64,000 bases of DNA from JACKAQ01 sp020634975 [NCBI: Calditrichia bacterium] (GCA_020634975.1 JACKAQ010000003.1:284758-348757), one strand, 5' to 3'; positions 9,503 through 19,246 are shown, counted from the stretch's first letter. Numbers and translations: made by a program. Notes: generated from the sequence alone by a model not told the origin.

Positions 9503-9536
9503 TGGCACATTTGTACCAATTGGAACAAATGTGCCA
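9503..9536. promoter_or_regulatory. 34-bp near-perfect palindrome, possible activator binding site
   Basis: TGGCACATTTGT is mirrored by ACAAATGTGCCA around a central CCAATTGG. The whole 34 bases are palindromic except for one A/A pair. It lies 58 bases after the response-regulator gene and about 190 bases upstream of the sigma-54-like start point, the distance range expected for an NtrC-type upstream activating sequence. No T-run follows the stem directly, so a terminator role is less likely. Confidence 0.45.
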
Positions 9537-9593
9537 CCCATTAAAAATCATTGATTTTGATCAGCTTTTGGGAGGTGAAAAAACAGGATTTTC

Positions 9594-11016
9594 TTACTTT
9601 TTGGAGCGAATCAGCCGGTTATTCAACGCTTTGCGGGACATCCCGATCAGTTGTGAGGCAAGGGTTTGGTTGCCGTCCGCACGTTTCAGCGCTTCTTCGA
9701 TGAGCATATCCTCAATTTCTTTCATCGATGGGCAACGGATCGAGAAACACCACGCCTTTGTATTCGCTGCGCTCATGGGTTTGGGCAGATGACGGTGTCG
9801 CTCGAATCGGGCTTTCCGCCAATCCAACCCGCACTTTGAATGTTTCCAGCGACAAAATGCCGCCGGTGTGCAAACTCAACGCGTCATAAATCATCCCTTC
9901 CAGCTCGCGGATGTTACCGGGAAAACTGTAGGTTCGCAGCAATGTGAACAATTCTTTTGGCGATGTCGGTTTCTTTTTCTTCAATTCGTTGGCTGCTTTT
10001 TCGAGAAAATGATCCACCAGCGGCACAATATCTTCCCGGCGTTCCCGCAGCGGCGGAATATGCACATGGTGGGATTTTAACCGATAATACAAATCCTTCC
10101 GGAACGTTCCGGCAGCCTGCATTTCATCGAGATTGCAGTTGGTTGCCACTACCACCCGTGCATCGGATACTTTGGGCACATCCGATCCGAGCGGATAATA
10201 TTTGCTTTCCTGCAGCAACCGCAACAACTTCACCTGCGATTCCATGCTCAAATCGCCGATTTCGTCCATAAACAATGTGCCTTCCGTGGCTTGTTCGATC
10301 AATCCTTTGCGATTGTCATCCGCACCGGTGAAAGCACCTTTTTTGTGTCCGAACAGCGTATCGGAAAACAGCGTATCGTCCAGCCCTGCGACGTTTACCG
10401 TCACAAATTCACCTTTTCGCCGGCTGAGCCGGTGAATCGATTTTGCGATCAGCTCCTTCCCCACTCCCGTTTCGCCGGTGATGAGCACCGGTAAATAGGT
10501 TTGGGCAACTGCTTCCAGATATTGGAAAATCGCCCGCATCGTCGAATTTTGGGTCACAATTTCTTCGAACACTTCCGGATGCTGCAATTCGCCGGTGAGC
10601 AAATATTGTTTGAGCAATTTGTTTTGCCAACGCACTTCGCTCATTTCCATCGCGCGTTTTACGGAGCTTACCAATCGCGAATTATCAACCGGCTTCACGA
10701 TGTAATCGAACGCGCCCATTTTCATGCAATCAACCGCCAGTTCCACATCGTTAAGCGCAGTGATGATAATCAACGGAATATCCGGATAATCGCGAATAAT
10801 CTGTGGCGCAAGTTCCTCGCCAGGCAAAAACGGCATGCGCATGTCCAGCGCAACCAGCGAAAATTCCTCGCTTTTCAGCATCCCCTGCACTTCCCGGCTG
10901 TCCGAACAGGTTTGGATATTGTTAAAACCGGCGGATTTCAGGGTCAGTTTGGCGCTTCGTAAAAATTGTTCCTCGTCATCAACGAGTAAAATCGGATACA
11001 CAGGATAAGTTGTCAT
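9594..11016 (-). CDS. NtrC-family sigma-54-dependent response regulator (one frameshift near its end)
   Basis: The receiver domain (about 1-120) has ILLVDDEEQF, the phospho-acceptor Asp near residue 58 (VALDMRMP) and the KPV lysine near 108. The AAA+ domain (about 150-385) has Walker A GETGVGKE, the sigma-54-contacting GAFTGA loop, Walker B TLFMDEIGD and the FPGNIRELE motif. The main frame stops at 9712. The Fis-type helix-turn-helix (KEIEDMLIEEALKR, then DGNQTLASQLIGMSRKALN) continues in another frame to 9594. Removing one base from the G-run at 9730-9732 restores a family-like PLPSMKEIED junction. It follows the histidine kinase by 34 bases and is its likely partner. Confidence 0.85.
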
Positions 11017-11050
11017 AATTATTTGTTTTTATTTCATTTAGCTGTTTGTA

Positions 11051-12355
11051 TTATTTAACCGGATGCGCAACCGGCAACCGCAGCGAAACGGTCGTTCCGT
11101 GCCCCGGTTCAGAATCAAACAAAATGGCACCGTTGTGATCTTTGATAATTTGATACGAAATCGAAAGCCCAAGTCCGGTGCCCTCCTGATCCAGTTTTGT
11201 GGTAAAAAACGGATCGAACACATGATTTCTATTTTTCGGATCGATGCCAACGCCTTCGTCGCGCACTTCGATCACCACTTTTTCTTCAATTTCATCGAAC
11301 CAGGTGGATACCGAAATGCTTTTTTCCGGATCGTCCACCGCATGGCAAGCGTTGGTTAGCAAATTGATGAGCACCTGCTCCAACTGTTGACGATTGCCGT
11401 GAATAATCGGTAAATTTTCTGCCAGATAAGTTGAAAAATAATAGGTCGATTTGTGAATGAGATTGTTGCTCAACAGCACTGCAGATTTTACCACCGCATT
11501 CAAATCGATATTTTGATTTAAATCCCCTTTATCTTTGCGCGAAAATGCTTTCAGGCTGTTGACAATTTTTTTGATGCGCACCGCACCGTCGATGATGCCC
11601 GCCAGCGATTCTGTAATGCTCTGCCGCGATTCCGTAAACGGGATACTGGCAAGGTGAAACTCACCGTTTTGCTCATAATATTCATCCAGAATCGGGCGGA
11701 TATTTTTCCACGCATCGGACAAAAATTGGGCATTTAACAATATGAAATTATTGGGGTTATTCACTTCGTGAGCGACACCGGCTACCAGCACACCCAGCGA
11801 TGCCATTTTATCAGCCTGAATCAACTGTTGCTGCTGCCGCCGTTTTTCGTTATCGATGTGCTTCAGCTCAGTGATATCGTTGATCAAACCGTCATACGAA
11901 ACAACGCGCCCGCTTTCATCTTTGTGCAAAACGATGGTATTTTTGATCCAGCGAACGCTACTGTCCCGGTGCCGAATGCGGTGCTCAAACGGCGCAACTT
12001 CCTCACCGTTTTGGGCTTTTTGGGTGAGCGCCCGCACCACTTCCTGATCATCCTCATACACCATTTCGAACCACAAACCGGGATTATCCAGATAATCTTT
12101 CGATGAATAACCGGTAACCGCCTGGCAACCCGGACCGTGATAGGTGTAAACCGCTTCGCCGTTTTCGATGAAAACGGTGTAAATATAATCCGTGAGATAT
12201 TGCACCAGCCGTTTATAGCTTTGCTCGCTATCGCGGAGGATATCCTGCAGCTTTTCCCGGCTGATCTCCAGCCGTTCCAATTCCTTAATCCGCTTTTTCA
12301 GCGTGTCCAGTTCTTCTTCGGGCTGCTGTTTTTTGACGTCATCCGGCTCGGACAT
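11051..12355 (-). CDS. PAS-domain sensor histidine kinase
   Basis: The 434-residue protein has no membrane segment, so it is cytosolic. A coiled coil (about 5-45) precedes a PAS domain with PAC tail (about 45-170: VFIENGEAVYTYHGPG, DGLINDITELK). The HisKA-type dimerisation helix carries the phospho-acceptor histidine in GVAHEVNNPNNF near residue 200. The ATPase domain has the N box (LINLLTNACHAV), G1 (DEGVGI), F (FDPFFTTK) and G2 (GTGLGLSI). The H-box with VNNP is of the class pairing with NtrC-type regulators, in line with the gene after it. The signal is unknown. It lies 42 bases after trpA on the same strand. Confidence 0.9.
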   Translation of the reverse strand: MSEPDDVKKQQPEEELDTLKKRIKELERLEISREKLQDILRDSEQSYKRLVQYLTDYIYTVFIENGEAVYTYHGPGCQAVTGYSSKDYLDNPGLWFEMVYEDDQEVVRALTQKAQNGEEVAPFEHRIRHRDSSVRWIKNTIVLHKDESGRVVSYDGLINDITELKHIDNEKRRQQQQLIQADKMASLGVLVAGVAHEVNNPNNFILLNAQFLSDAWKNIRPILDEYYEQNGEFHLASIPFTESRQSITESLAGIIDGAVRIKKIVNSLKAFSRKDKGDLNQNIDLNAVVKSAVLLSNNLIHKSTYYFSTYLAENLPIIHGNRQQLEQVLINLLTNACHAVDDPEKSISVSTWFDEIEEKVVIEVRDEGVGIDPKNRNHVFDPFFTTKLDQEGTGLGLSISYQIIKDHNGAILFDSEPGHGTTVSLRLPVAHPVK

Positions 12356-12397
12356 AGGACTTCAATTTCTTTATTTACAATTGCTTATCAGCGATAA

Positions 12398-13195
12398 TTA
12401 TGTTAACGCCGATTTGATTTCGCCAACCAATTTACGAACGCTGGCAACCGCGCTATCAATATCTTTTGCTTCAGCGATGGCGCGAATTACTGCGCTGCCG
12501 ACAATCACGCCGTCACAGTACGGGGCGATGGCGCGGGCGGTTTCCGCGTTGGAAATACCGAATCCCACTAACACCGGATGCACGATTTGGGAGCGCAATC
12601 GCTCCAGAAATATCCGCGTTTCCGGTGGCAGCGTATCCCGTGCGCCGGTTACGCCGGTCAGCGAAACGGCGTAAACAAACCCGCCGCTTTGGCTGTTTAC
12701 CAGCTCAATCCGCGATTTTGGCGTATTCGGTGCCACCAAAAAAATAATATCCAAATCCCGTTCGCGGGCCATTTCGCAAATGCGTTCGCTTTCTTCCGGC
12801 GGCAGATCGGGAATAATAAAACCACCGGCGCCGGCAGCTTTGGCATCGTCCATCAATTTTGCCCAGCCGTAATGCATAAACGGATTGCTGTATCCCATCA
12901 AAATTGCGGGAACAGATTGCGCAGCGGTAAAATCCGCGAGCATTTTTAGTGATTTTGCAAGAGTTGTGCCGTTTTTCAGGGCAACTTGCGCGGCGTTTTG
13001 GATGGTCGGGCCATCTGCCAGCGGATCGCTGAACGGGATGCCCAATTCCACCAAATCGGCACCGGCGTCCACAATTGCGTTCAGCAACGGCAGCGTAGCA
13101 TCCGGCGTCGGAAATCCGGTTGTCAGATAAATGGACAACATTTTCTCGCCGTTGCGGCGCTTTTCGTCAAGGTATGTTCGAAAATTCGATGTCAT
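12398..13195 (-). CDS. trpA: Tryptophan synthase alpha chain
   Basis: TrpA cleaves indole-3-glycerol phosphate to indole and glyceraldehyde-3-phosphate in the cytosolic TrpA2TrpB2 complex. The ATG at 13195 (GGAAGA upstream) gives 265 residues, the normal length, starting MTSNFRTYLDEKRRNGEKML. Catalytic Glu lies in DLVELGIPFSDP and catalytic Asp in PLADGPTIQ. The flexible loop 6 (VSLTGVTGAR) and phosphate-binding GFGIS and GVIVGSAV segments are intact. No other trp gene is in the window; it is followed by the two-component pair. An in-frame open stretch up to 13321 runs through the terminator of the previous gene and is not used. Confidence 0.93.
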   Translation of the reverse strand: MTSNFRTYLDEKRRNGEKMLSIYLTTGFPTPDATLPLLNAIVDAGADLVELGIPFSDPLADGPTIQNAAQVALKNGTTLAKSLKMLADFTAAQSVPAILMGYSNPFMHYGWAKLMDDAKAAGAGGFIIPDLPPEESERICEMARERDLDIIFLVAPNTPKSRIELVNSQSGGFVYAVSLTGVTGARDTLPPETRIFLERLRSQIVHPVLVGFGISNAETARAIAPYCDGVIVGSAVIRAIAEAKDIDSAVASVRKLVGEIKSALT

Positions 13196-13300
13196 TATTT
13201 TCTTCCGTAACAATTCTTCATTCGGTACCGGCTGGTCCCGTTTCCATTTTAAGATTGGAAGATAACCACCAACCGCGATAGAATCCAATTGTTTCAGGTG

Positions 13301-13350
13301 AAAAAATAAAAAAAAAAACACCGCCGGGCAAAAGCCGCGACGGCGTTGTG
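13301..13350 (-). terminator. Intrinsic terminator of the four-repeat protein gene
   Basis: On the minus strand a GC-rich hairpin (CAACGCCG opposite CGGCGGTG, with an inner GGC/GCC pairing) is followed by a run of about eleven T and further T-rich sequence. It separates the gene at 13382-15091 from trpA. Confidence 0.8.
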
Positions 13351-13381
13351 TGGAGAGTGCTACTGTATGAAGGCTATTCGG

Positions 13382-15091
13382 TTAGTTTTCGATTTTGTAA
13401 ATGGTGACACCGTAATTGACCGGATCGCGCGGCGGTGCGCTGTTCCAATCACGGAAGGAATGGGAATCGTCGGATTCGTAATGGAGCACGTAATCGCCGG
13501 CACGCAGGAAAACGGTATCGTTAAATTCCCGGTTTTTGCGGGCACCACCGGCATAATCGGTGCTGCGATAAGTCATTTCCCAAACCACTTTGCCGCTTTT
13601 GGCATCTTCGATCCAGGCGTAATCGAACATCTCGCCGCTGCGCCCTTCGCCGATGGCGTAAACGCGAACATTGCCGTCTTTATTCAATGAAAACCGTTCT
13701 TTGCGGTTTTCCCAATCACCAACTTCCACAATGCGAGCGATGATATTTTTGTCCATCTCTTCGCGGTATTCGCCAATATCGCTGGATTTGAAATTGTCAT
13801 CCGCTGCAATAATGGTGATGCCCCATGCTTCCTGATCAAACGGCGGAGAGGCGTTCCAATCACGCCAGGAGTGGGAGCCATCGGTCACGAAATGCACCAT
13901 GTAATTGCCTTTTTTGAGATCGATCACTTCGTCCGACAGCCGGTTTTTGCTGTTGCCGCCGGCGTGATCGGTATCGCGATAATTCATTTCCCAAACGCGT
14001 TCGTGATTGGTGGCGTCGGTTATCCAGCCGTAATCATACATATCGCCACCAGTGCCTTCGCCGATGGCGTAAACGCGCACTTTCATATCTTTTTTGAGCG
14101 AAAATCCTTTGCTGACGTATGCGTCATCGCGCAGTTTATTCAGCTCAACAATCACGTTTTTGGCCGGAATATCTTCGTAATTATACAATTTTACGTTGTT
14201 GCGATCCGAATCTTTTTCGGTGTAAATGCTCAATCCCCAAAATGCCGGATCGTGCGGCGGCGGGGAATTCCAGTCGCGCGGGGTGTGCGAATCATCGGTT
14301 ACGTAAAACGCGGCGTATCTGCCGGCCGGCAAATTGATGGTTTCTTTCATGTAGCGGTTTTTTTCTGCGCCACCGGCGTAATCGCTGTCGCGATCGTCGA
14401 ACCGCCACACTTGCCGGCGGGTATCCGCATTGATAATCCAGCCATAATCAAACGTGCCGTCGCGGGCTTCACCGAGGCAGTAAACAACGAGATCCGTTGC
14501 TTTGCTGAGTTCGAAACCTTGTTTCAAATATTCCTCTTCGCGACTGGTAGTGAGATTCACAACCGCTTGTTTTTTAAGCGTTTCCTGATAATCAATTACT
14601 TCCTGAGTGCTCAGCTTTTTGCCGTTCGCTGTCACAGTCACGTAAAAATCTTCGGACAATTCGTATTCACGATCATCATCGCGATCGCGTCCGAAAAAGA
14701 AGTTGGTAAAGCTCCAGCCATCGTGCCATTCCCATGAGGGAAAGTTGGCATAATACACCTCGTATCGCCCTTTGGGCAGCCGAACCGTATCTTTGTATTC
14801 CCGTAAACGGCGTTCCAGCCATTTGGAATTGGCGTCTGTCAGCTCCCAAACCACTTCGCGATTATCCGCGTTCAAAATCCATGCGCTGGTGGTCATGTAA
14901 TTACGGCTGCGATGATGGGTGCCAACCGCGTCAATTTGAACATCCTGTTCGCTATCCAGCACGAATCCGGCAAATTTTACTTCTTCGGGATCAATTCGCT
15001 CGATTTTCACCAATTCAGTTTGCGCCAAAATCACCCCGAAAAATGAACTCGCCATTATCGCTGCTACCATCAATTTGAATGTTGTTCTCAT
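13382..15091 (-). CDS. Secreted protein of four tandem homologous domains
   Basis: The ATG at 15091, with AGGGAG 8 bases upstream, gives 569 residues with a signal peptide (MRTTFKLMVAAIMASSFFGV, cut near LAQ). Four repeats of about 110-130 residues follow. Repeats 2-4 share GE-x-DYGWI-x-DA, VW-x-RDSDYAGG-x-KNR, an L-x-x-G-x-Y strand, DDSH-x-x-RDWN-x-PP and a final WG-x-x-I. The first repeat is diverged (AWILNADNREVVWELTD, then LPKGRYEVYYANF). The pattern suggests repeated beta-sandwich domains; the aromatic and acidic content would suit ligand or ion binding. No sorting domain is present. I do not recognise the family. Confidence 0.8.
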   Translation of the reverse strand: MRTTFKLMVAAIMASSFFGVILAQTELVKIERIDPEEVKFAGFVLDSEQDVQIDAVGTHHRSRNYMTTSAWILNADNREVVWELTDANSKWLERRLREYKDTVRLPKGRYEVYYANFPSWEWHDGWSFTNFFFGRDRDDDREYELSEDFYVTVTANGKKLSTQEVIDYQETLKKQAVVNLTTSREEEYLKQGFELSKATDLVVYCLGEARDGTFDYGWIINADTRRQVWRFDDRDSDYAGGAEKNRYMKETINLPAGRYAAFYVTDDSHTPRDWNSPPPHDPAFWGLSIYTEKDSDRNNVKLYNYEDIPAKNVIVELNKLRDDAYVSKGFSLKKDMKVRVYAIGEGTGGDMYDYGWITDATNHERVWEMNYRDTDHAGGNSKNRLSDEVIDLKKGNYMVHFVTDGSHSWRDWNASPPFDQEAWGITIIAADDNFKSSDIGEYREEMDKNIIARIVEVGDWENRKERFSLNKDGNVRVYAIGEGRSGEMFDYAWIEDAKSGKVVWEMTYRSTDYAGGARKNREFNDTVFLRAGDYVLHYESDDSHSFRDWNSAPPRDPVNYGVTIYKIEN

Positions 15092-15276
15092 TTTAAAACT
15101 CCCTTTATGGTCTTCGTTAACACTTTTCAAAGACGGGAGTTTTGAAATAAAGTTTCTATCGATGGGGCAAATCAGTAGTATTTTTTGGAGAAACCGGTAA
15201 AGCGGGTACATTTATTTGTGACGGATTCAAAGAATGATTCACTGAAAAACTGGATAGCGAGAGCAAACCGCAACAA

Positions 15277-17211
15277 TCACAATTGTGGTCCGGCTTTGCG
15301 CGCGTCGCCGTCGCGTTGGGTGATTTCGCGATTGTCCAGATATTCCAGCAACGGAATCGCGTGTTTGCGGGTGGAGCCGATCAAATCCTTAAATTCAGCA
15401 ACTGAAATCTGATTATTTGATTGAAAATAGCCGCGCAGCAAATCCAGCAATTTCGAAAACGCATCGCTGTGAAACAGCAATGTTGCGTCCACCTGCACTA
15501 ATTTCCCTTCTTCCCGGAGCATCCGGGTGATCTCTTTAAAATCTTTCACAGATACGCCAAACTCAACTATTGCATCCTTTACGGTTGGCGGCGCAAATCC
15601 GGCATCGCGGTAACGCTGTTCCAGCGATTGATACACCACAGAATCCTTCGATGACAATTGCGGTGTAAAATCGAACAGCCGGTAGCTACCCGAATCGTTC
15701 GCCAGCGATTTCTGATTCACACCAATTTGCAACGATTTGCGAATCGCTTCCGCCGGAAAATACCGCGAAAGTGCGCTGATAATTTCCGCATCTTTCATCC
15801 CGGTTCTGCCGGGATGTTTTTGGTGATATTTTGCGAGCAGCCCAGACACCCGTTCAGTGACGGCAACAATCTGTTCCGCCGAAAAATATGCAGGTTTTCC
15901 AGCAATCGATTCCGCGAATATTTGCTGATTTTTCTGCAACGCTTTCAGATTCGATTGCAAATCCGCCAGCGGTAAATTGACCGAAATTTTGATCTCCCAC
16001 AGCGATTGCGGCTTTGCGGAAATCCGGTCGAATGTCGCCAGAATGCGTAGTTTATCGTCATCGCCGGTGAACCGGATCATCGTTTCGCGAAACAGGTCTG
16101 CAAATTTTTTGCGATAGCGAAACGGGTTAATTTGCAGCACCTCTCCCCCGCCGATCGTGCGCTGCGGCGAGTATTGCCGGATGATAAATCGATCCTGAGC
16201 CATCGCGTGCAGCGGCGATTCCAGCCGGAGTTGTGCGAATGTTTGCGAACCGGGATTCAGCTTTGGCGCATCCGGCAGCAGCACCCGCGCCATCACTTCC
16301 GCTGTGTGAATATGCAACCGGATTCGCTGATTATTTTTTAACGGCGCCGGTGCATCCGCCAGCATTTTCAGCGATACGTTCATTAGCGTAACCGGCTGAA
16401 AAACATCAACTTGTGCAAGCACCATCCCTCGCTCGATTTCGTGCGGTTCCACATTCGCCAGATTCACCGCTGCGCGATCGCCGGTGCGCACAAACGACAC
16501 ATCCGCATCGTGGCTTTGCATGCCGCGCACCCGGGTTTTCTGTCCGGTTGGCTGAATTTCCAGCTCGTCGCCCGGCTTTAGCTGCCCGCCAATTACGGTT
16601 CCGGTGATCACCGAACCAAAGCCTTTCACGGAAAATACGCGATCCACCGGCTGCCGGAAAATTTCCGAATCCGCCCGTGCGGGAATGGTGGCGAGTGTTT
16701 CGAGAATTTTTGCGCGAAGCTCGTCGATGCCCACATTTTTGGCGACGGATGTTTGTAAAATCGGGCTATCTGCAAACGCCGTTCCGGAGAGCAATTGACG
16801 AATGTCGTCTTCCACCAGCATCAGCCAGTCGTCATCGGCGAGATCGGTTTTGGTGATCACAAAAATACCGTGGCGAATGTGCAACAAATTGATGATATCA
16901 AAATGCTCACGGGTTTGCGGCATCACCCCGTCATCGGCGGCGATCACGAATAAAACGAGGTCGATGCTGCTGACGCCTGCCACCATATTTTTGATGAAGC
17001 GCTCGTGCCCAGGAACATCGATAAATGTAATATTTTCAGTGAGATGCGCAAATCCCAAATCGATAGTGATGCCGCGTTTTTTCTCCTCCGGCAGCCGATC
17101 GGTATCAACGCCGGAAAGCGCTTTCACCAGCGCAGTTTTGCCGTGATCGATGTGCCCGGCAGTGCCGATCACAAATTGGCGGGTGCTGTCAACATTCGGT
17201 TTTTCGCTCAT
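15277..17211 (-). CDS. selB: Selenocysteine-specific translation elongation factor SelB
   Basis: SelB delivers selenocysteinyl-tRNA to UGA codons with a SECIS element. The 644-residue protein has an EF-Tu-like GTPase domain: G1 [14 protein letters not shown], switch region [14 protein letters not shown]3 [13 protein letters not shown]4 TKTDL. It continues into barrel domains II and III ([20 protein letters not shown]) and a C-terminal half of four winged-helix units (about 370-640) that bind SECIS RNA. Length is right for SelB. Its ATG overlaps the stop of the PNPOx-like gene (TGATG), so the two are translationally coupled. No selA, selC or selD is in the window, but its presence implies the organism makes selenoproteins. 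Confidence 0.93.
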   Translation of the reverse strand: MSEKPNVDSTRQFVIGTAGHIDHGKTALVKALSGVDTDRLPEEKKRGITIDLGFAHLTENITFIDVPGHERFIKNMVAGVSSIDLVLFVIAADDGVMPQTREHFDIINLLHIRHGIFVITKTDLADDDWLMLVEDDIRQLLSGTAFADSPILQTSVAKNVGIDELRAKILETLATIPARADSEIFRQPVDRVFSVKGFGSVITGTVIGGQLKPGDELEIQPTGQKTRVRGMQSHDADVSFVRTGDRAAVNLANVEPHEIERGMVLAQVDVFQPVTLMNVSLKMLADAPAPLKNNQRIRLHIHTAEVMARVLLPDAPKLNPGSQTFAQLRLESPLHAMAQDRFIIRQYSPQRTIGGGEVLQINPFRYRKKFADLFRETMIRFTGDDDKLRILATFDRISAKPQSLWEIKISVNLPLADLQSNLKALQKNQQIFAESIAGKPAYFSAEQIVAVTERVSGLLAKYHQKHPGRTGMKDAEIISALSRYFPAEAIRKSLQIGVNQKSLANDSGSYRLFDFTPQLSSKDSVVYQSLEQRYRDAGFAPPTVKDAIVEFGVSVKDFKEITRMLREEGKLVQVDATLLFHSDAFSKLLDLLRGYFQSNNQISVAEFKDLIGSTRKHAIPLLEYLDNREITQRDGDARKAGPQL

Positions 17212-17828
17212 CAGGGAATCAGCCAGGTTGCGTGAAGGTGTTCATTTTTCCATTCAAATTTGGCGCGGCGGTTCCCTTTTGCCGCGAGATACAGCCAGTC
17301 CATTTCGCGAATTTGGCAGGATATCGCGCAAAAATTGGCGCGTCCGAGGTCGTTGGATTCGCTTTCGGTGGGGCGGCGCAGTTGCAAATATTCCGGCAAT
17401 CCGGATTCCGGCGAATCGGAAAGGGTGCCGGGCGCCATCGGAATGCAGTAGCAGCGGCGGCTCATCAACTGGCTGGCGGCCCACCGTTCATCGGCAATGC
17501 TGTCGTCGGAATGGATTTTTGCATCGCTGATAATCCGCAACTGCACCTTTCGCTCCGGGTGATAAAACAGCCAGCTAACCACTGGATTATTCTGAATTTG
17601 CGCTACTTTTTCGGTTCGAAAATCAGTGTGAAAAATCAGCGTTCGCGATGCCGGATCAAATTTTCGAAAAATGACGGTTCGCAACTGTGGCGCGTTATTT
17701 TCAACCGTGCCGATCACCGGCGTGTGCAGCGGATCGTGCCGGTCGGAAACGCCGGTCTCGAGCATCCCGAAACATTTTTGGAGAATTTCGTCGAAGGAAT
17801 CCCAGCTTTCGTGTTGATACTCGCCCAT
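17211..17828 (-). CDS. Pyridoxamine 5'-phosphate oxidase-family flavoprotein
   Basis: The ATG at 17828 gives 205 residues beginning MGEYQHESWDSFDEILQKCF. The split-barrel FMN-binding fold is indicated by LRTVIFRKFDPASRTLIFHT and TDFRTEKVAQIQNNP, the FMN phosphate and ring contacts, then VVSWLFYHPERKVQLRI. It matches the Alr4036-like PNPOx family rather than classical PdxH: the end (DWLYLAAKGNRRAKFEW) lacks the PdxH C-terminal arginine motif. The physiological substrate is unknown. Its stop overlaps the start of selB, and it is divergent from the phosphatidyltransferase gene with an 86-base shared promoter gap. Confidence 0.82.
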   Translation of the reverse strand: MGEYQHESWDSFDEILQKCFGMLETGVSDRHDPLHTPVIGTVENNAPQLRTVIFRKFDPASRTLIFHTDFRTEKVAQIQNNPVVSWLFYHPERKVQLRIISDAKIHSDDSIADERWAASQLMSRRCYCIPMAPGTLSDSPESGLPEYLQLRRPTESESNDLGRANFCAISCQIREMDWLYLAAKGNRRAKFEWKNEHLHATWLIP

Positions 17829-17914
17829 GCTGCCCCGTTTTGAAAAATTGTGATTTTTACGTAAACTGATGCGCAATTTTACAGAGAGATGAACCCAAAA
17901 AACAACCGAAAACG

Positions 17915-18625
17915 ATGAAAAAATCTGATAATCGACGGGTTGCGCGAGCGTGGTTGGTGCATTTTTATACGGCGCTCGGCGTGCCGGTGGCGCTGCTGGC
18001 AACTGTTTCCATCGTCAACGAAGATGCGTTTTCCGCCGCGCTGTGGATCGCGCTGGCGATGGTCATCGACGGCACGGACGGCACTTTTGCCCGAAAATGG
18101 GAAGTGAAAAAATACACGCCAAATTTCGACGGACGCAAGCTGGACGATATCACTGATTTTTTGACCTACACGTTTGTGCCGGTGTTTTTTATGCATCAAT
18201 TTGAATTGCCGGGCGGATACTGGCGATTTGCGCTGTTTGCGATACTGGTTGCCTCGGCATACGGTTTCTGCAACGTTGCCGCGAAAACCAGCGATGGCTT
18301 TTTCACGGGATTCCCATCGTATTGGAACGCGGTAGCTATTTATTTGTTTTGGCTGGATTTAGCGGATTGGCAAAGCGGGTTGATTTTACTGGTTTTAGCT
18401 GCGCTGACCTTCGCTCCAATCAAGTTTATGTCGTTCAATGAAACGCGGCAATTTCGGGTGATCGACCGGGCATTTTTCGCGCTGTGGGTGGTTATTTTTG
18501 TGCTGCTGTTTCGCGAATTTGACGATCCGCGACCGTCGCTGCTGTACGGATCGCTGTTTTATCCGGCGTTTTATTTTCTGGCGTCATTTTATTTGCACTG
18601 GCGAACGGGGGGAAAATCGGCTTGA
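17915..18625 (+). CDS. pcs: CDP-alcohol phosphatidyltransferase, phosphatidylcholine synthase-like
   Basis: The 236-residue membrane protein has about seven to eight hydrophobic helices. The catalytic CDP-alcohol motif DGTDGTFAR, then GRKLDDITD, is complete with all metal-binding aspartates. The later FFTGFPSYWNAVAIYLFWL segment resembles bacterial phosphatidylcholine synthases, which condense choline with CDP-diacylglycerol in the inner membrane. A serine- or glycerol-phosphate-using relative cannot be ruled out. It is divergent from the PNPOx/selB unit and followed by the toxin-antitoxin pair. Confidence 0.78.
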   Translation: MKKSDNRRVARAWLVHFYTALGVPVALLATVSIVNEDAFSAALWIALAMVIDGTDGTFARKWEVKKYTPNFDGRKLDDITDFLTYTFVPVFFMHQFELPGGYWRFALFAILVASAYGFCNVAAKTSDGFFTGFPSYWNAVAIYLFWLDLADWQSGLILLVLAALTFAPIKFMSFNETRQFRVIDRAFFALWVVIFVLLFREFDDPRPSLLYGSLFYPAFYFLASFYLHWRTGGKSA

Positions 18626-18680
18626 CTTTCCCTGCAAAAATCACTAAAGTATGACAAATCGGAATACCAAAAGGAAGTGT

Positions 18681-18923
18681 ATGTCAACGAAAAAAATTGC
18701 CATTTCATTGGAAGACAGTCTGCTGCAACAGGTAGATGAACTGGTTGAAAAACGCATTTTTCCCAATCGCAGCAAAGCTATTCAGGAGGCAATCCTCGAC
18801 AAATTGACCCGGATAAACAAAAGCCGCCTCGCTGTTGAATGCGCAAAACTCGATCCGGATTTTGAAAAAGCGATTGCTGAAGAAGGGATGTCGACGGAGA
18901 TGGATGAATGGCCAGAATACTGA
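18681..18923 (+). CDS. Ribbon-helix-helix antitoxin
   Basis: The ATG at 18681, with AAGGAAG upstream, starts [20 protein letters not shown]. This is a ribbon-helix-helix DNA-binding N-terminus, with the strand KIAISL and helix [16 protein letters not shown]. The acidic C-terminal tail ([20 protein letters not shown]) is what binds the toxin in MazEF-type pairs. It is 80 residues long and overlaps the toxin gene by 16 bases, the usual coupled order. Autorepression by the complex is expected from the family. Confidence 0.85.
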   Translation: MSTKKIAISLEDSLLQQVDELVEKRIFPNRSKAIQEAILDKLTRINKSRLAVECAKLDPDFEKAIAEEGMSTEMDEWPEY

Positions 18924-19246
18924 GGGGCGATATTTATTGGGCGGATCTGAATCCCGTACGCGGCAGAGAGCAGGCTGGCAAACGACCGGTGCTGATCATC
19001 AGCCACAACATTTTCAATGCACGATCGGGAACGGTCATCGCAATGGCGATTACCAGTCAACAGCCAACCGCCGGATTTCCATTGACTTTCGAACTGCAAA
19101 ACCAAGATCTACCAAAAAAGTCATGGGTGAAAATCAGTCAAATCCGCACGCTGTCGGTTGAGCGATTGGATAACAGAATTACCCAGCTTCCGCCTGAAGT
19201 TGTTGATAATATTGTAGATGGGTTGAATGAAATAATTGGTAATTGA
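18908..19246 (+). CDS. mazF: MazF/PemK-family endoribonuclease toxin
   Basis: The 112-residue toxin begins [20 protein letters not shown], with the family's RGDIYWADL strand and the [14 protein letters not shown] loop holding the catalytic Arg. [12 protein letters not shown] and the late [14 protein letters not shown] strand complete the fold. MazF toxins cleave mRNA at short sequence motifs under stress. The gene directly follows and overlaps its antitoxin, so the pair is complete and apparently intact. It converges with the aguA gene across a palindrome at 19278-19300. Confidence 0.9.
   Translation: MARILRGDIYWADLNPVRGREQAGKRPVLIISHNIFNARSGTVIAMAITSQQPTAGFPLTFELQNQDLPKKSWVKISQIRTLSVERLDNRITQLPPEVVDNIVDGLNEIIGN

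Noticed and set aside
9503-9520. TGGCACATTTGT in the palindrome as a sigma-54 promoter itself
   Set aside because: The -12 element does not match at the required spacing on either strand.
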